The notes: generated by a model not told the origin, from the sequence alone. 64,000 bases of DNA from Thermoanaerobacteraceae bacterium (GCA_017656305.1 JACDOG010000003.1:1-64000), one strand, 5' to 3'. Shown: positions 25,924-34,912, counted from the stretch's first letter. Numbers and translations are program-made.

Positions 25924-26047
25924 ATTGAAGGACTGTCCGTAAGAGAAGCAGCAGAAGTGGTCCTGGAAGCAATTGAACAATTGTCCCGTGACATTGGTAT
26001 TCCTTCCGGCCTCAAGGAATTGGGTGTCAAGGAAGAAGGCCTGGAAA
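25924..26047 (+). pseudogene. Inverted fragment of alcohol dehydrogenase gene
   Basis: The + strand encodes IEGLSVREAAEVVLEAIEQL and continues through SRDIGIPSGLKELGVKEEGLET, nearly identical (about four base differences) to adh codons in 24371-24498 read on the opposite strand. There is no start or downstream remainder, so it is a broken duplicate. Confidence 0.88.
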
Positions 26048-26167
26048 CTGCACGATATGCAAATCAAGCTTATTATGAAGACCGAATTGCCTGCTGTAAA
26101 GCTCCGTATGAAAAATCATTGACCACTTTACTTTTCTGCTTCACTACCAGCCGTTCGCTTTTTTTCC
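26048..26167. repeat. Repeat R2, copy b
   Basis: Second copy of the 120-bp segment at 25598-25717, joined directly to the adh fragment. Beyond it, 26168-26417 is AT-rich with nothing I can identify. Confidence 0.8.
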
Positions 26168-26417
26168 CGAGAAACATACCATAATCAGAAACTACCAAGT
26201 CTTTCTGTTTTCACCACCATAGGCTTCTATAAAAATTATTGCCAAACAAGAGGAAATATATTAAAGCGACAGCTGGTAATTTCCAATTAAACAATTTGAT
26301 ACTTCCCAAGCCCAAAGACCGTACCCTTACCTGCGTGATTTATTTCTTTATAGCCCTCTAAAACTTTTGGAGAAAATGCATGTATATGTTAACATTACAG
26401 CTAGAGGGTAAATGTAG

Positions 26418-26504
26418 GCTGTCTTTGATATTAGTAAGGACATCCATATTATTGACGAAGAATTACGCCAGTGGTTTTTGAGGAAAGAGATTGAGGGCTT
26501 ATGA
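26418..26504 (+). pseudogene. Possible orphan C-terminal coding fragment
   Basis: After an in-frame TAG, 28 codons read AVFDISKDIHIIDEELRQWF-LRKEIEGL and stop. The composition looks like genuine protein (alternating charged/hydrophobic), but there is no start and no family recognised. Might be the tail of a gene deleted during the rearrangements upstream. Confidence 0.25.
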
Positions 26505-26541
26505 AAAAAAGTATATTTTCTGTCTTACGGGGGAGTTACTT

Positions 26542-26940
26542 ATGTCTATTAAATTAAGAGGGCACCATCTTATCTGCCTGCAGTTTTTTCAAGGCAAAGG
26601 GTATGACAGGAAGTTTACGGATAATTTGCAGGAACTGCTGCAAAGGATAGAGGCAGGCGAAGAAACTATACTGGTAAACGGTCCGGATGACGTTTGCCTG
26701 TCCTGCCCGCATTTACAGGCGGCTAAATGTATGCGGAAAGCGGATGCTGCTGATGAGATTAAAAGAATGGATGAGCAGGCGTGTGTCTATTTTGGTTTGA
26801 CAGAGGGAGATATTGTCAAATGGCAGGAACTCCGGGACAGGGTAAACAGGATACCTTCCGCGTGGTATGCACGTTTTTGTAAGGAGTGTGACTGGCTGGA
26901 TATTTGCAATCAACTGAGAGAGCGGGACAGGTCAATTTAA
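26542..26940 (+). CDS. DUF1284 domain protein
   Basis: 132 residues beginning MSIKLRGHHLICLQFFQGKGY, the DUF1284 signature, with seven cysteines (e.g. DVCLSCPHLQAAKC, CKECDWLDIC) that could bind a metal or Fe-S cluster. ATG at 26542 follows GGGGGAG; the frame extends upstream to 26491 but without support. Single gene with its own terminator. Function unknown. Confidence 0.85.
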   Translation: MSIKLRGHHLICLQFFQGKGYDRKFTDNLQELLQRIEAGEETILVNGPDDVCLSCPHLQAAKCMRKADAADEIKRMDEQACVYFGLTEGDIVKWQELRDRVNRIPSAWYARFCKECDWLDICNQLRERDRSI

Positions 26941-26950
26941 AAATAAATAC

Positions 26951-26987
26951 AAGACAGCTGCACTTCCAAATAACAGCCGTCTTTTTT
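26951..26987. terminator. Terminator between DUF1284 gene and convergent HD-GYP gene
   Basis: AAGACAGCTG/CAGCCGTCTT stem (one mismatch) followed by T6. Confidence 0.85.
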
Positions 26988-27011
26988 GCTGGCAGCTCAG
27001 GACTCAGGAAA

Positions 27012-27956
27012 TCAAGTTAAAGTCTCAGCGCGAATATCTGCGTGTTGTCTCGGGAGTTTGAGTAGTGGGGATTTCAGAAATGCAGATACAACATCCGGGT
27101 CAAACTGTGTGCCGCTGCATCTTTTCAGTTCTTCACAGGCCTCCTCGATTGACCTGGCATCGCTGTATGGACGCTTGGAAGTCATGGCATCAAAGGCATC
27201 GGCAACGGCAATAATTCTTGCGCCCAGCGGGATGTCATCTTTTCGGGGCCCGTCCGGGTAGCCCTTGCCGTTGTAATATAAATGGTGGTATTTGATAATA
27301 TCGGTGATTTCCCTTAATGTGGGAATATTTTTTAATATTTTGGCACCAACCTCCGGATGAGTCTTTATCAAGTCCCATTCACTGTCCGTCAGGCGCCCGG
27401 CTTTATCCAAAATGGTTTCACTGATGCCGATTTTGCCGATGTCGTGAAATAATCCGGCCAGGCATACTTTTTTGCATTCCTCTGGAGGTAACTGCATTTG
27501 TTCGGCGATTTGTCTAGCGTAAAAAGAAACATTGAGAGAATGACTGCACAAGTATTTGTTTTTCGCTTCCATGGTGTTGACAAAGGCCAGGATTAAATCC
27601 TTATTTAGTTCAGTAATTTTTTTGTGGTGCTTTGTTAACTGTTGAATATATTTCTTTACTTGACTGCCCGTATAAGCAGCAAAAATAAACATCAGTGCCA
27701 GGGTTGTTTCCTGAATGATGAACTGCGAGCGGGGAACATTGTACACCAGATTGCTTACCAGTGAAAAAATATAAACTGTTCCGGCAAGAAAATAGGTCAG
27801 TTTAGCAGAGTAGATTAACCCGGTAAGCAGTATAGCGATTATGAAGAAACCGCCGGCCAAAAAACCTGTGGTTAGTTTGAAAGTTGCGCCAACGGCCAGA
27901 AGTACCGCAATAATAAGACAGCTCAAAGCTTTGTTGTTGTATATAAAAGAGAACAT
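27012..27956 (-). CDS. Membrane HD-GYP domain protein (c-di-GMP phosphodiesterase type)
   Basis: 314 residues. The N-terminal ~100 contain four or five hydrophobic helices without a recognisable sensor domain, then a short linker and an HD-GYP domain: SHSLNVSFYARQIAEQM, LFHDIGKIGI (HD), THPEVGAKIL, and YHHLYYNGKGYPDG with the GYP motif intact, plus DAFDAMTSKRPY. All metal ligands appear present, so it should be active. It is one of three c-di-GMP genes within 9 kb. Confidence 0.9.
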   Translation of the reverse strand: MFSFIYNNKALSCLIIAVLLAVGATFKLTTGFLAGGFFIIAILLTGLIYSAKLTYFLAGTVYIFSLVSNLVYNVPRSQFIIQETTLALMFIFAAYTGSQVKKYIQQLTKHHKKITELNKDLILAFVNTMEAKNKYLCSHSLNVSFYARQIAEQMQLPPEECKKVCLAGLFHDIGKIGISETILDKAGRLTDSEWDLIKTHPEVGAKILKNIPTLREITDIIKYHHLYYNGKGYPDGPRKDDIPLGARIIAVADAFDAMTSKRPYSDARSIEEACEELKRCSGTQFDPDVVSAFLKSPLLKLPRQHADIRAETLT

Positions 27957-28104
27957 GCTGCCATCCCCTGGAAAAATATGACCCGTTTAGCCTAAAATTC
28001 GATACCAAATATAAATTTTCCTTTTTTTTTCTTGACTAAAAATAGGCTGAAAATTTTGATGATGAATGAGAAAATTGCAGGTTAACAAATATGTCCTGGT
28101 AACT

Positions 28105-28737
28105 TTAACGTGTTTTTTTCCTCGCTTTTTCGGCCATACGTTGTTTGTGGTCCTTAAACTTTTTATGCATGGCTTCCACACGCCTGTTTTTCAAAGCTTT
28201 GGCCTTGCTGCTGCCGGACTGAAAATTTTTTGTACGTTTTTTCCCCGGATTGGAGTTGCTGCTAAGCGGCAGGAATCGTCCGGCACGGCCGGGACGCCTG
28301 CCGGTGACCTCCGTTACTTCTTCGGTTACCTCTGTTTCCAGTTCTTCAACGGGGCTTATCTCCTGCTGAATTTCCAGAACAGGTGTCCTGGGCAGCAGGT
28401 TTCTGGGGTCGCGCGGTTCCGGGTTGTTTTCAGCCAACTGCTGTATGGCCTCGACGAACAATTCCAAGGGGATACCCGTGTCATCCAAAACGTCGGCAGT
28501 AAATTCAAGTTTGATGAAGAGTGTGAAAATTACGATATCAATTAATGTGCCCGTGTTATCCGCCCTGTCTATGGCCAGGTTAATTGTTCGCTGCCCGACG
28601 CCGGGGGTTCTGGTTAATTCTTCTGCGGCACCTACCAGGAGACGGTAGTTATCGGTTAGCTGGTTCATGACATTTAATAAAGCATTTATATCGCTGAACA
28701 GTAATTCTAGGACATCTATACTGTCTTTAGCTGCCAT
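28105..28737 (-). CDS. Hypothetical protein with basic C-terminal tail
   Basis: About 211 residues; no family recognised. Residues 1-110 look globular and mostly helical (KDSIDVLELLFSDINALLNV, ...TADVLDDTGIPLELFVEAIQ), ~115-145 is acidic (EELETEVTEEVTEVTG), and the last ~65 are strongly basic and low-complexity (KKRTKNFQSGSSKAKALKNR ... KARKKTR), which may bind nucleic acid or polyanions. ATG at 28737 has better spacing from AGGGGGA than 28743. Divergent from the GGDEF gene across a palindrome. Confidence 0.7.
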   Translation of the reverse strand: MAAKDSIDVLELLFSDINALLNVMNQLTDNYRLLVGAAEELTRTPGVGQRTINLAIDRADNTGTLIDIVIFTLFIKLEFTADVLDDTGIPLELFVEAIQQLAENNPEPRDPRNLLPRTPVLEIQQEISPVEELETEVTEEVTEVTGRRPGRAGRFLPLSSNSNPGKKRTKNFQSGSSKAKALKNRRVEAMHKKFKDHKQRMAEKARKKTR

Positions 28738-28855
28738 GACCATTCCCCCTAACGATCTGACTACCTACTTTTAATATATTTTTTCCGGGAGAGTTAGTGC
28801 TTATTTTGCTGGACAGCGGAACAAAAATCTTCAATTACTCTATTAAATTATTTAT

Positions 28856-28879
28856 AATTTTGTTAGGTATAACAAAATT
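28856..28879. promoter_or_regulatory. Operator-like 24-bp palindrome
   Basis: AATTTTGTTA-GGTA-TAACAAAATT: perfect 10-bp arms in the 205-bp divergent region (28744-28948) between the basic hypothetical gene and the GGDEF gene. No strong T-run in either direction; looks like a repressor site. Confidence 0.5.
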
Positions 28880-28948
28880 TTGAAGGGAAATATTGCAAAA
28901 GAGAGAAATAACTATGAGTTATAGATAGTTTGCTCTTGCTGGGGGGTG

Positions 28949-29977
28949 ATGGGTATAGAAGATACCAAGCAATTAAAAATATTATCTGCCATTGCCCGCA
29001 TACATCACAGCGTTGGTGCCAGTTTGGAAGTGGAAGAAATTGCCCAGATTATTATAGACGAGCTCGTGGAGATCGTGGGTTGTGATGCGGCAGCGATAAT
29101 GCTGATTAGAGGTCAAACTGTGGACGTGATTGCGGAAAAGGGATTCAAAAAGACTTTTGCCAACGGAGTATGCCATGTTGACCTGCCGGTGATACAGCAT
29201 ATTATTAATACCAAAGAAGGTATTTACACCAATGATATAGCTAGCAGTCCCGCTGCTGCCTGTGTTCCCAGCGGGTGTACCATGAACTCATTAATTTTTA
29301 CCCCCATTACCATAGATGGTGAAGTCGCGGGTATGATATTTTTAGCTTCCGGGCAGCATGACATCATTACTGATGAGGACTTGCAATTTGTCCAGCGGCT
29401 GGTAAAGGAAATCTCCATAATTTTCAAGAGGAGTTTTCAGTTCAGCAAGGTCAAGTTTTTATCCATTAGAGACGTTTTGACAGGAAGTTTCAACCGGAGA
29501 AAGTTTGACGAGGATATAGTTGTGGAACTTGACCGCGCCAAACGCTACGGCAGGGACTTATCCCTGCTGATGCTGGATATCGACTGGTTTAAACGGTATA
29601 ATGACCTGTACGGGCACCAGAAGGGTGACGCCGTGCTGAAACAACTGGTACACGTACTGACGTGTAACTTGCGGAGCAGTGATAGGATTTACCGCTACGG
29701 CGGCGAGGAGTTTGCTATTCTGGCTCCGGAAACAAATAAAGAAGAAGGCCAAAAACTGGCGTGTAAATTGCAGAAAATTATTGAACAAGAAAGGTTTGTG
29801 GATGAAGAGCAGAGTCAACCTGGGCAAAAACTAACCATTAGTGTCGGTGTTGCCGGTTTTCCCATTGATGCGGAAGAGCCGGAAGCCCTGGTTGCTGCTG
29901 CGGACAGGGCTTTATATGAGGCCAAACAAACCGGAAAGAACAAAGTGTGTGTCTATAATGCTGAATATAACAGCTAG
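28949..29977 (+). CDS. GAF-GGDEF diguanylate cyclase
   Basis: 342 residues: N-terminal GAF domain (~20-165, ..ELVEIVGCDAAAIMLIRGQ..) and a GGDEF domain with the active site YRYGGEEFAIL and an RSSD inhibitory site five residues before it. It should make c-di-GMP from two GTP with product inhibition. The GAF ligand is unknown. Start at ATG 28949 (GTG 28946 possible). It lies alone between a palindrome and a strong terminator. Confidence 0.9.
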   Translation: MGIEDTKQLKILSAIARIHHSVGASLEVEEIAQIIIDELVEIVGCDAAAIMLIRGQTVDVIAEKGFKKTFANGVCHVDLPVIQHIINTKEGIYTNDIASSPAAACVPSGCTMNSLIFTPITIDGEVAGMIFLASGQHDIITDEDLQFVQRLVKEISIIFKRSFQFSKVKFLSIRDVLTGSFNRRKFDEDIVVELDRAKRYGRDLSLLMLDIDWFKRYNDLYGHQKGDAVLKQLVHVLTCNLRSSDRIYRYGGEEFAILAPETNKEEGQKLACKLQKIIEQERFVDEEQSQPGQKLTISVGVAGFPIDAEEPEALVAAADRALYEAKQTGKNKVCVYNAEYNS

Positions 29978-29984
29978 AGTATTG

Positions 29985-30013
29985 ATCCACTACGGTAGTA
30001 GTGGATGTTTTTT
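29985..30013 (+). terminator. Terminator after GGDEF gene
   Basis: ATCCACTAC/GTAGTGGAT stem, loop GGTA, then G and T6. The following 150 bp to the cstA terminator holds no supportable gene. Confidence 0.92.
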
Positions 30014-30160
30014 ATATTACGGGTGGTTACTGTGAAGAAAACGAATTTACTGCCGGTTTCGCCAGAAAAAAATTATTTCAGCTTCTTTTTACCCCGTTCA
30101 CTGACGATGTGCGTTAAACCTGGTGCATTATCTGAGATGAATTTTCTTAAGGATATAAAA

Positions 30161-30189
30161 AAAGCAGCAAGGTGGAACCTTGCTGCTTT
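30161..30189 (-). terminator. Terminator after cstA
   Basis: Perfect AAAGCAGCAAGGT/ACCTTGCTGCTTT stem, three-base loop, T-run on the minus strand. Confidence 0.93.
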
Positions 30190-30199
30190 AAAAAAGGTT

Positions 30200-31627
30200 T
30201 TATGCAGTGACGGATTCTGACTGTGCCTTTTGTGTTTTCTTTGCTGCTTTTGTCAGGAACAGTACCAGTGCCGCTATTGCGCTAACAATACCTACCGGGT
30301 AGGAAATGCTGGTGGATAAACCCAAACCTTCCGGAGCCTGCAAGATATAAGTGATGCTGACGCCGGTCATAAATGTTGCCGGTATGGTGGCAATCCAGTG
30401 TAGTCTTTCTTCCTTTGCCAGGAAGGCTGCAGCGGTCCACAGAACCATCATTGCCAGTGTCTGGTTGGACCAGGCAAAGTATCTCCAAACAATACCGAAG
30501 TCAATTTGCGAAATCAGGAAACCAATGGTCATTACTGGTATCGCAATTGATAAACGCTTGGCTACCGGTTTTTGTTCAAACTTCAAGGCATCTGCTATGG
30601 TCAAACGGGCGCTTCTGAAAGCGGTGTCACCAGATGTGATCGGGCATGCAATAACCCCGAGAATTGCCAGCAAGCCGCCCACTTTACCCAACAGGGTGGT
30701 GGATAAGGTGTGAACCACTCCACCCGGACCGCCTTCAGCCAGAGCTGCCTGCAGGCCTTCGGTGCCGTTAAAGAAAGTCATGGCAGCTGCTGCCCAAATG
30801 AGAGCAATGATACCCTCTGAAATCATGGCGCCGTAAAATACCTTGCGACCGTGGGTTTGATTTTTAACACAGCGAGCCATCAGTGGTGATTGTGTAGCAT
30901 GGAAACCGCTGATAGCACCGCAGGCAATAGTTACGAAAAGCAGCGGCCATATCGGTAATCCTTTAGGATGCAGGTTCTGCAGAGTTAACTCGGGAATTTG
31001 ATAGCCGCCAACAATCAGTCCTCCGGCTATGCCGACAGCCATAATCAGTAATGCCGCACCAAACAGCGGGTAAATACGACCGATGATTTTGTCAACCGGT
31101 AAAATGGTTGCCAGGAAGTAATATGCCAGAATGATTCCCAACCATACGGTAACTGTTATTCCTGAAGTCAATGCTGCCAGCAACTTTGCCGGGCCTAGCA
31201 TAAATACTGTTCCCACCAGTATCAGCAGTACCACGGTAAAGACGCGCATGACCTGTCTTGCCGTGTTACCCAAGTACATTCCTACCAGTTCGGATATGCT
31301 GGCGCCGTTGTGTTTGATGGAAAGCATCCCGGAAAAGTAATCATGTACCGCTCCCGCAAAAATCGCTCCAAAAACAATCCACAGAAATGCTACCGGCCCC
31401 CACAGAGCACCCGCTATGGCTCCGTAAATAGGCCCCAGACCGGCAATGTTCAAAAACTGGATGAGAAAGATTTTCTTCCAGTCCATGGGCACATAATCCA
31501 CACCGTCATTGTTGACAACTGCCGGTGTTTGTGCCTGCGGGTCAATTCCTAGAACTTTTTCCACGAATTTTCCATAAACAAAATAGCCACAAATTAAAGC
31601 GGCAAGCGCTATGAAAAAGGTTACCAT
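30200..31627 (-). CDS. cstA: CstA-family carbon starvation / pyruvate-peptide transporter
   Basis: 475 residues, all-helical membrane protein with the CstA signatures NNDGVDYVPMDWKKIFLIQF, GPIYGAIAGALWGPVAFLWI and FHATQSPLMARC. ATG at 31627 follows GGGGGGG. Relatives import pyruvate (BtsT, CstA) or peptides. Directly upstream on the same strand is a LytTR regulator and LytS-type kinase, the pairing found for BtsSR-BtsT, so pyruvate uptake is the best guess. Confidence 0.9.
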   Translation of the reverse strand: MVTFFIALAALICGYFVYGKFVEKVLGIDPQAQTPAVVNNDGVDYVPMDWKKIFLIQFLNIAGLGPIYGAIAGALWGPVAFLWIVFGAIFAGAVHDYFSGMLSIKHNGASISELVGMYLGNTARQVMRVFTVVLLILVGTVFMLGPAKLLAALTSGITVTVWLGIILAYYFLATILPVDKIIGRIYPLFGAALLIMAVGIAGGLIVGGYQIPELTLQNLHPKGLPIWPLLFVTIACGAISGFHATQSPLMARCVKNQTHGRKVFYGAMISEGIIALIWAAAAMTFFNGTEGLQAALAEGGPGGVVHTLSTTLLGKVGGLLAILGVIACPITSGDTAFRSARLTIADALKFEQKPVAKRLSIAIPVMTIGFLISQIDFGIVWRYFAWSNQTLAMMVLWTAAAFLAKEERLHWIATIPATFMTGVSITYILQAPEGLGLSTSISYPVGIVSAIAALVLFLTKAAKKTQKAQSESVTA

Positions 31628-31710
31628 GTGTAGAGCCCCCCCTGATGTTTTGTACAAGTAAATTACACCATATACCGGGGGAGGTGTCAGTATATTGTTC
31701 TTAAAATGCA

Positions 31711-31739
31711 AATAATCAGGCCTGAAGTGCCTGATTATT
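31711..31739 (-). terminator. Terminator/attenuator between btsR-like gene and cstA
   Basis: AATAATCAGGC/GCCTGATTATT stem. It follows the response regulator on the minus strand, so cstA probably has its own promoter in 31628-31710. Confidence 0.75.
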
Positions 31740-31760
31740 CACCTGAATTGTATAATAAAT

Positions 31761-32510
31761 TTATAAATTCAATAATTCTTTTAATTTATTGATATGCTTT
31801 CGGCTGACTGGGATGGGTTCGTCATAACCCTGCATTTTTACCTGGTAGGTGTTGTGGAACCAGGGAATGATCTCTTTAATTTTCTCCAGGTTGACAATAT
31901 AGCTGCGGTGGATACGGAAAAAGGGCAATCCTTCCAAACGCTGCTCCAGTTCGGTCAGATTGTAACTGGATGTATAGCTGTTATCTTCGGTATGAATAAT
32001 TGTATTTTTGCCTTCAGTTTCAATGAACGAGACGTCTTGTACCGGAATGATGATAATCTTTCCGTCCTTGTTCGCGGGAATACGGTGCAGGTTGCCGCTT
32101 TTAGTTTCCGACTGCAGCAGGTTGATGATTTTTTTTACCTGGTCGTCACTAGAAAACTGCATGAAGCGGGCCAGCGAGCTGCTCAGCCGCTTTTCCGTGA
32201 CCGGTTTCAAGAGGTAATCCACTGCGTTGATTTCAAAGGCTTTGACGGCATATTCGTCGTAGGCGGTGACAAAGATAATTTTCGGCGTGTTGGAAAGGTT
32301 TATCAGTTCCCGGGCCACCGAGAAACCATCCATATCAGGCATCTTGATGTCAAGCAGGACCAGGTCGGGGTTTAACTCTGTAACTTTCTTAATGGTTTCG
32401 GCCCCGGTGGCGGCTTCACCGACAACTTCAAAGTGTTTGAATTTATCTAACAAAAACCTCAGTTCCTCTCTTGCTGGTTTTTCATCGTCAACTACGAGGA
32501 CTTTATACAT
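31761..32510 (-). CDS. LytTR-family response regulator (BtsR/LytR type)
   Basis: 249 residues: receiver domain with phosphoacceptor Asp54 in LVLLDIKMPDMDG and a C-terminal LytTR DNA-binding domain (FIETEGKNTIIHTED..., FFRIHRSYIVNLEKI). ATG at 32510, 1 bp from the kinase stop, so translation is coupled. Likely activates cstA next door. Confidence 0.93.
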   Translation of the reverse strand: MYKVLVVDDEKPAREELRFLLDKFKHFEVVGEAATGAETIKKVTELNPDLVLLDIKMPDMDGFSVARELINLSNTPKIIFVTAYDEYAVKAFEINAVDYLLKPVTEKRLSSSLARFMQFSSDDQVKKIINLLQSETKSGNLHRIPANKDGKIIIIPVQDVSFIETEGKNTIIHTEDNSYTSSYNLTELEQRLEGLPFFRIHRSYIVNLEKIKEIIPWFHNTYQVKMQGYDEPIPVSRKHINKLKELLNL

Positions 32511-32511
32511 G

Positions 32512-34200
32512 TCAGTCTGTCACCTCTTTTGGCAGCATGATCCTAACTTTGGTGCCACAATTGGGTTTGCTGGATATGTCCAGCCCATATTCTTTTCCGT
32601 ACCGGGATTTAATCCGGTTATTCACATTACTGATACCGATGTGTTTGGCTGTTTCCGGTCCCTCAAGATATTTTTTAATGTCTTCCCGTCTCATTCCCAC
32701 TCCGTTGTCTTCTACAATCAGTATAATTTTATCTCTAGTTTCCTTCAGGCGAATATAAATATTCCCCAATCCGGCTTTGGGATATAAACCGTGCTTGATG
32801 GCGTTTTCCACGATGGGCTGGAGTATAAAGGGCGGAAGTTTCACCTCTGTGTACTCATCAATATCCCAATGTACCTTGAGCCTGTCGCCGAAGCGTGCTT
32901 CTTCAATAGCTAGATAAGATTTGACGTGCTGGATTTCCTCGTGTAAGTCGACCAAGTCTGCCTTGTGCTGCAGGTTGGTTCGGAAGTAGTCGGCCAAATG
33001 GGCCAGCAGGTCCCTGGCTTTTTCCGGGTCGGTCCGTACCAGAGACCGGATGGTGTTTAAAGCGTTAAAAAGAAAATGGGGGTTTACCTGAGCCTGCAGG
33101 GCTCTCAGTTCCGCTTTGTTCAGCAGTTTTGCCTGGTGCTCTGCTTTGGCCAACTCCAGCTGGGTGGAAAACATTTGTGCTAACCCCAGTGCCAGTTCGA
33201 TTTCCACGGATGTAATAGCGTTTTCGCTGGTTTGATAAATTTTTAAGGTGCCGATGACCTTATCTTTTTCCTTCAGCGGCACAACCACTGCTGAAGCCAG
33301 CTGGCACGTCGGATTGCTGCAGTTAATGGCCTTTCTATTTTGGGCTACATAATATTTGCCGGTGGCCATAACTTTACTCGTTCCGCCGGTTAAGTAGGAT
33401 AGTCCCGGCCGGTGATGGTCCTCGCCTACTCCCACGTGGGCCAGGATTTTATTTCTATCCGTTATTGCTACTGCTGCGGCGTTAATGTACTTGTAGATAA
33501 TTTTAGCTGTTTCAGCTGCGGTTTTTTCATTGAGTCCCTGCCGCAGGATGGATAACGTCTGGTCGGCAATGGTCAGCGCCAATTGGGCCTGGTGGGCACC
33601 GATACGGGCTTTTTCCAGAAAAATGTTTTGAATAATACCCATCATGGCGGCGGTTCCCAGACTGTTGACCAGTACCATGGGCAGCCAGATGATGCGCACC
33701 AGCGCCAGTGCATCGGAAAAGGGCTTGGCTACAGCCAGGATGATCAGCATTTGAATTAATTCCGCTCCGGCACAGATAAAGAACGCCGGCAGCCATTTAT
33801 TTTTCTTTTTTATGATATAGCGGTGAAGCACGCCCCCCATGGTACCTTCCACAAAGGTAGACAGGGCGCAGGCCAGAGCCGTAAACCCGTTGATATCAAT
33901 TGCCCACCTGTGAAATCCGGCGATAAAACCGGAACCCATTCCCACTACCGGGCCGCCCAGCAATCCCCCAATGAGAACGCCGACAACACGGGAGTTTGCT
34001 ATGGCACCCCGAACGGGAATGCCGAAGTACGTGCCTAAAATGCCTATTAGGCCAAAGACTCCGGCCAGGGTCAGCTTCTCTTTCAGGCCGATATGCTTTT
34101 TTATGATCAATCTTTTAAAGGGAGCAAACCTGCTTAACAAATAGGCAACAACTATGATGATACCTAGCCGGCTTACCAAGCTCTCGAAAAGGGCAGGCAT
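32512..34200 (-). CDS. LytS/BtsS-type sensor histidine kinase
   Basis: 562 residues: an N-terminal 5TMR-LYT membrane sensor of ~190 residues, a GAF domain (~220-345), then the His-kinase signature VNPHFLFNALNTIRSLV with phosphoaccepting His and an ATPase domain (NAIKHGLYPKAG, VEDNGVGMRRED). BtsS homologues sense extracellular pyruvate; others sense cell-wall or electrical changes. AAAGGAGGA upstream of ATG. Confidence 0.93.
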   Translation of the reverse strand: MPALFESLVSRLGIIIVVAYLLSRFAPFKRLIIKKHIGLKEKLTLAGVFGLIGILGTYFGIPVRGAIANSRVVGVLIGGLLGGPVVGMGSGFIAGFHRWAIDINGFTALACALSTFVEGTMGGVLHRYIIKKKNKWLPAFFICAGAELIQMLIILAVAKPFSDALALVRIIWLPMVLVNSLGTAAMMGIIQNIFLEKARIGAHQAQLALTIADQTLSILRQGLNEKTAAETAKIIYKYINAAAVAITDRNKILAHVGVGEDHHRPGLSYLTGGTSKVMATGKYYVAQNRKAINCSNPTCQLASAVVVPLKEKDKVIGTLKIYQTSENAITSVEIELALGLAQMFSTQLELAKAEHQAKLLNKAELRALQAQVNPHFLFNALNTIRSLVRTDPEKARDLLAHLADYFRTNLQHKADLVDLHEEIQHVKSYLAIEEARFGDRLKVHWDIDEYTEVKLPPFILQPIVENAIKHGLYPKAGLGNIYIRLKETRDKIILIVEDNGVGMRREDIKKYLEGPETAKHIGISNVNNRIKSRYGKEYGLDISSKPNCGTKVRIMLPKEVTD

Positions 34201-34276
34201 TGGACATCCTCCTTTCTCAAAGATAATAACATATATTTAGGGCAAAACCATAGTGAAGATTGTTGGAATAAAAAAA

Positions 34277-34305
34277 GGCTATATTTCCGTACAAGAAATA
34301 TAACC
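34277..34305 (-). terminator. Terminator after stand-alone Fe-S domain gene
   Basis: On the minus strand GGTTATATTTC/GAAATATAGCC with T7 following. Confidence 0.88.
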
Positions 34306-34324
34306 GCTGTAAGTTGCGTTTTGG

Positions 34325-34723
34325 TTATTTTTGTTCCTGCTTTTTTTTGCCGCCGTAGTCCCCCAAAAATCTTTCCAGGCGTCCGATGGCTATAGGTTTA
34401 CCGGTTTTTGCCAGAACACATCGGGATTCGCACTGTTTTTCCTGCGGACAAACGCGACCGCAGACGGCAGGCAGGGTATTGCTTTTTTCGATTGTCTCCA
34501 GAGCTTTATCAAAGTTCCCTTCGTGCAGGTGTTTAATAAACCCCTTGATGTTAATGCCTACCGGGCATCCCTGTTCGCAGGTGGGAGTCTTGCATTGCAG
34601 GCAGCGGTTGGCTTCTTCTATTGCCATTTCCCTGGTGTACCCCCGGGCTACTTCCGCAAAATCCTTGCTGCGCTCTGCTGGGTCACGTGTCGGCATGGGC
34701 GTGCGCTTTTTTCGCTGTGCCAT
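34325..34723 (-). CDS. Stand-alone GltA/NfnB-type N-terminal [4Fe-4S] domain protein
   Basis: 132 residues, about the length of the N-terminal domain of NfnB (11372) and carrying the same eight cysteines: CLQCKTPTCEQGCPVGI and CGRVCPQEKQCESRC, plus AIGRLERFLGDYGG. It then ends in a lysine-rich tail and a clean terminator, with no FAD/NADPH part. Full ribosome site GGAGGG and no decay argue for a real small ferredoxin-like electron carrier or a subunit that joins a separate flavoprotein. Confidence 0.85.
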   Translation of the reverse strand: MAQRKKRTPMPTRDPAERSKDFAEVARGYTREMAIEEANRCLQCKTPTCEQGCPVGINIKGFIKHLHEGNFDKALETIEKSNTLPAVCGRVCPQEKQCESRCVLAKTGKPIAIGRLERFLGDYGGKKKQEQK

Positions 34724-34834
34724 AATGACAACCCTCCTATTATTGATAGTGTTACCGGTAGAGAGAAATTTTATTTTTTGTCTGCCGGCATTAAACTTAT
34801 TTACAAATTTTTAAAGAACATGTTGAGAAGCGGC

Positions 34835-34861
34835 AAAGGGAAAGTCGACCGGTTATAGAAT
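34835..34861 (+). promoter_or_regulatory. Sigma-H-like promoter before second GGDEF gene
   Basis: AAAGGGAAA (34835-34843), 11 bp, ATAGAAT (34855-34861): one mismatch in the AGGA core. About 50 bp before the ATG. Confidence 0.35.
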
Positions 34862-34912
34862 TATTACATAGATACTTTTTTTGGAAATATTTCCGTGGAT
34901 GTGAGGCTGCTT

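Noticed and set aside
25598-26167. Reading the R2 repeats as a conserved short gene
   Set aside because: Both copies share a minus-strand frame tail but neither has a start codon with a ribosome site; repeat identity alone explains the conservation.
30005-30220. A 60-70-codon frame after the GGDEF gene
   Set aside because: It runs through the perfect cstA terminator hairpin and has no recognisable sequence or good ribosome site.
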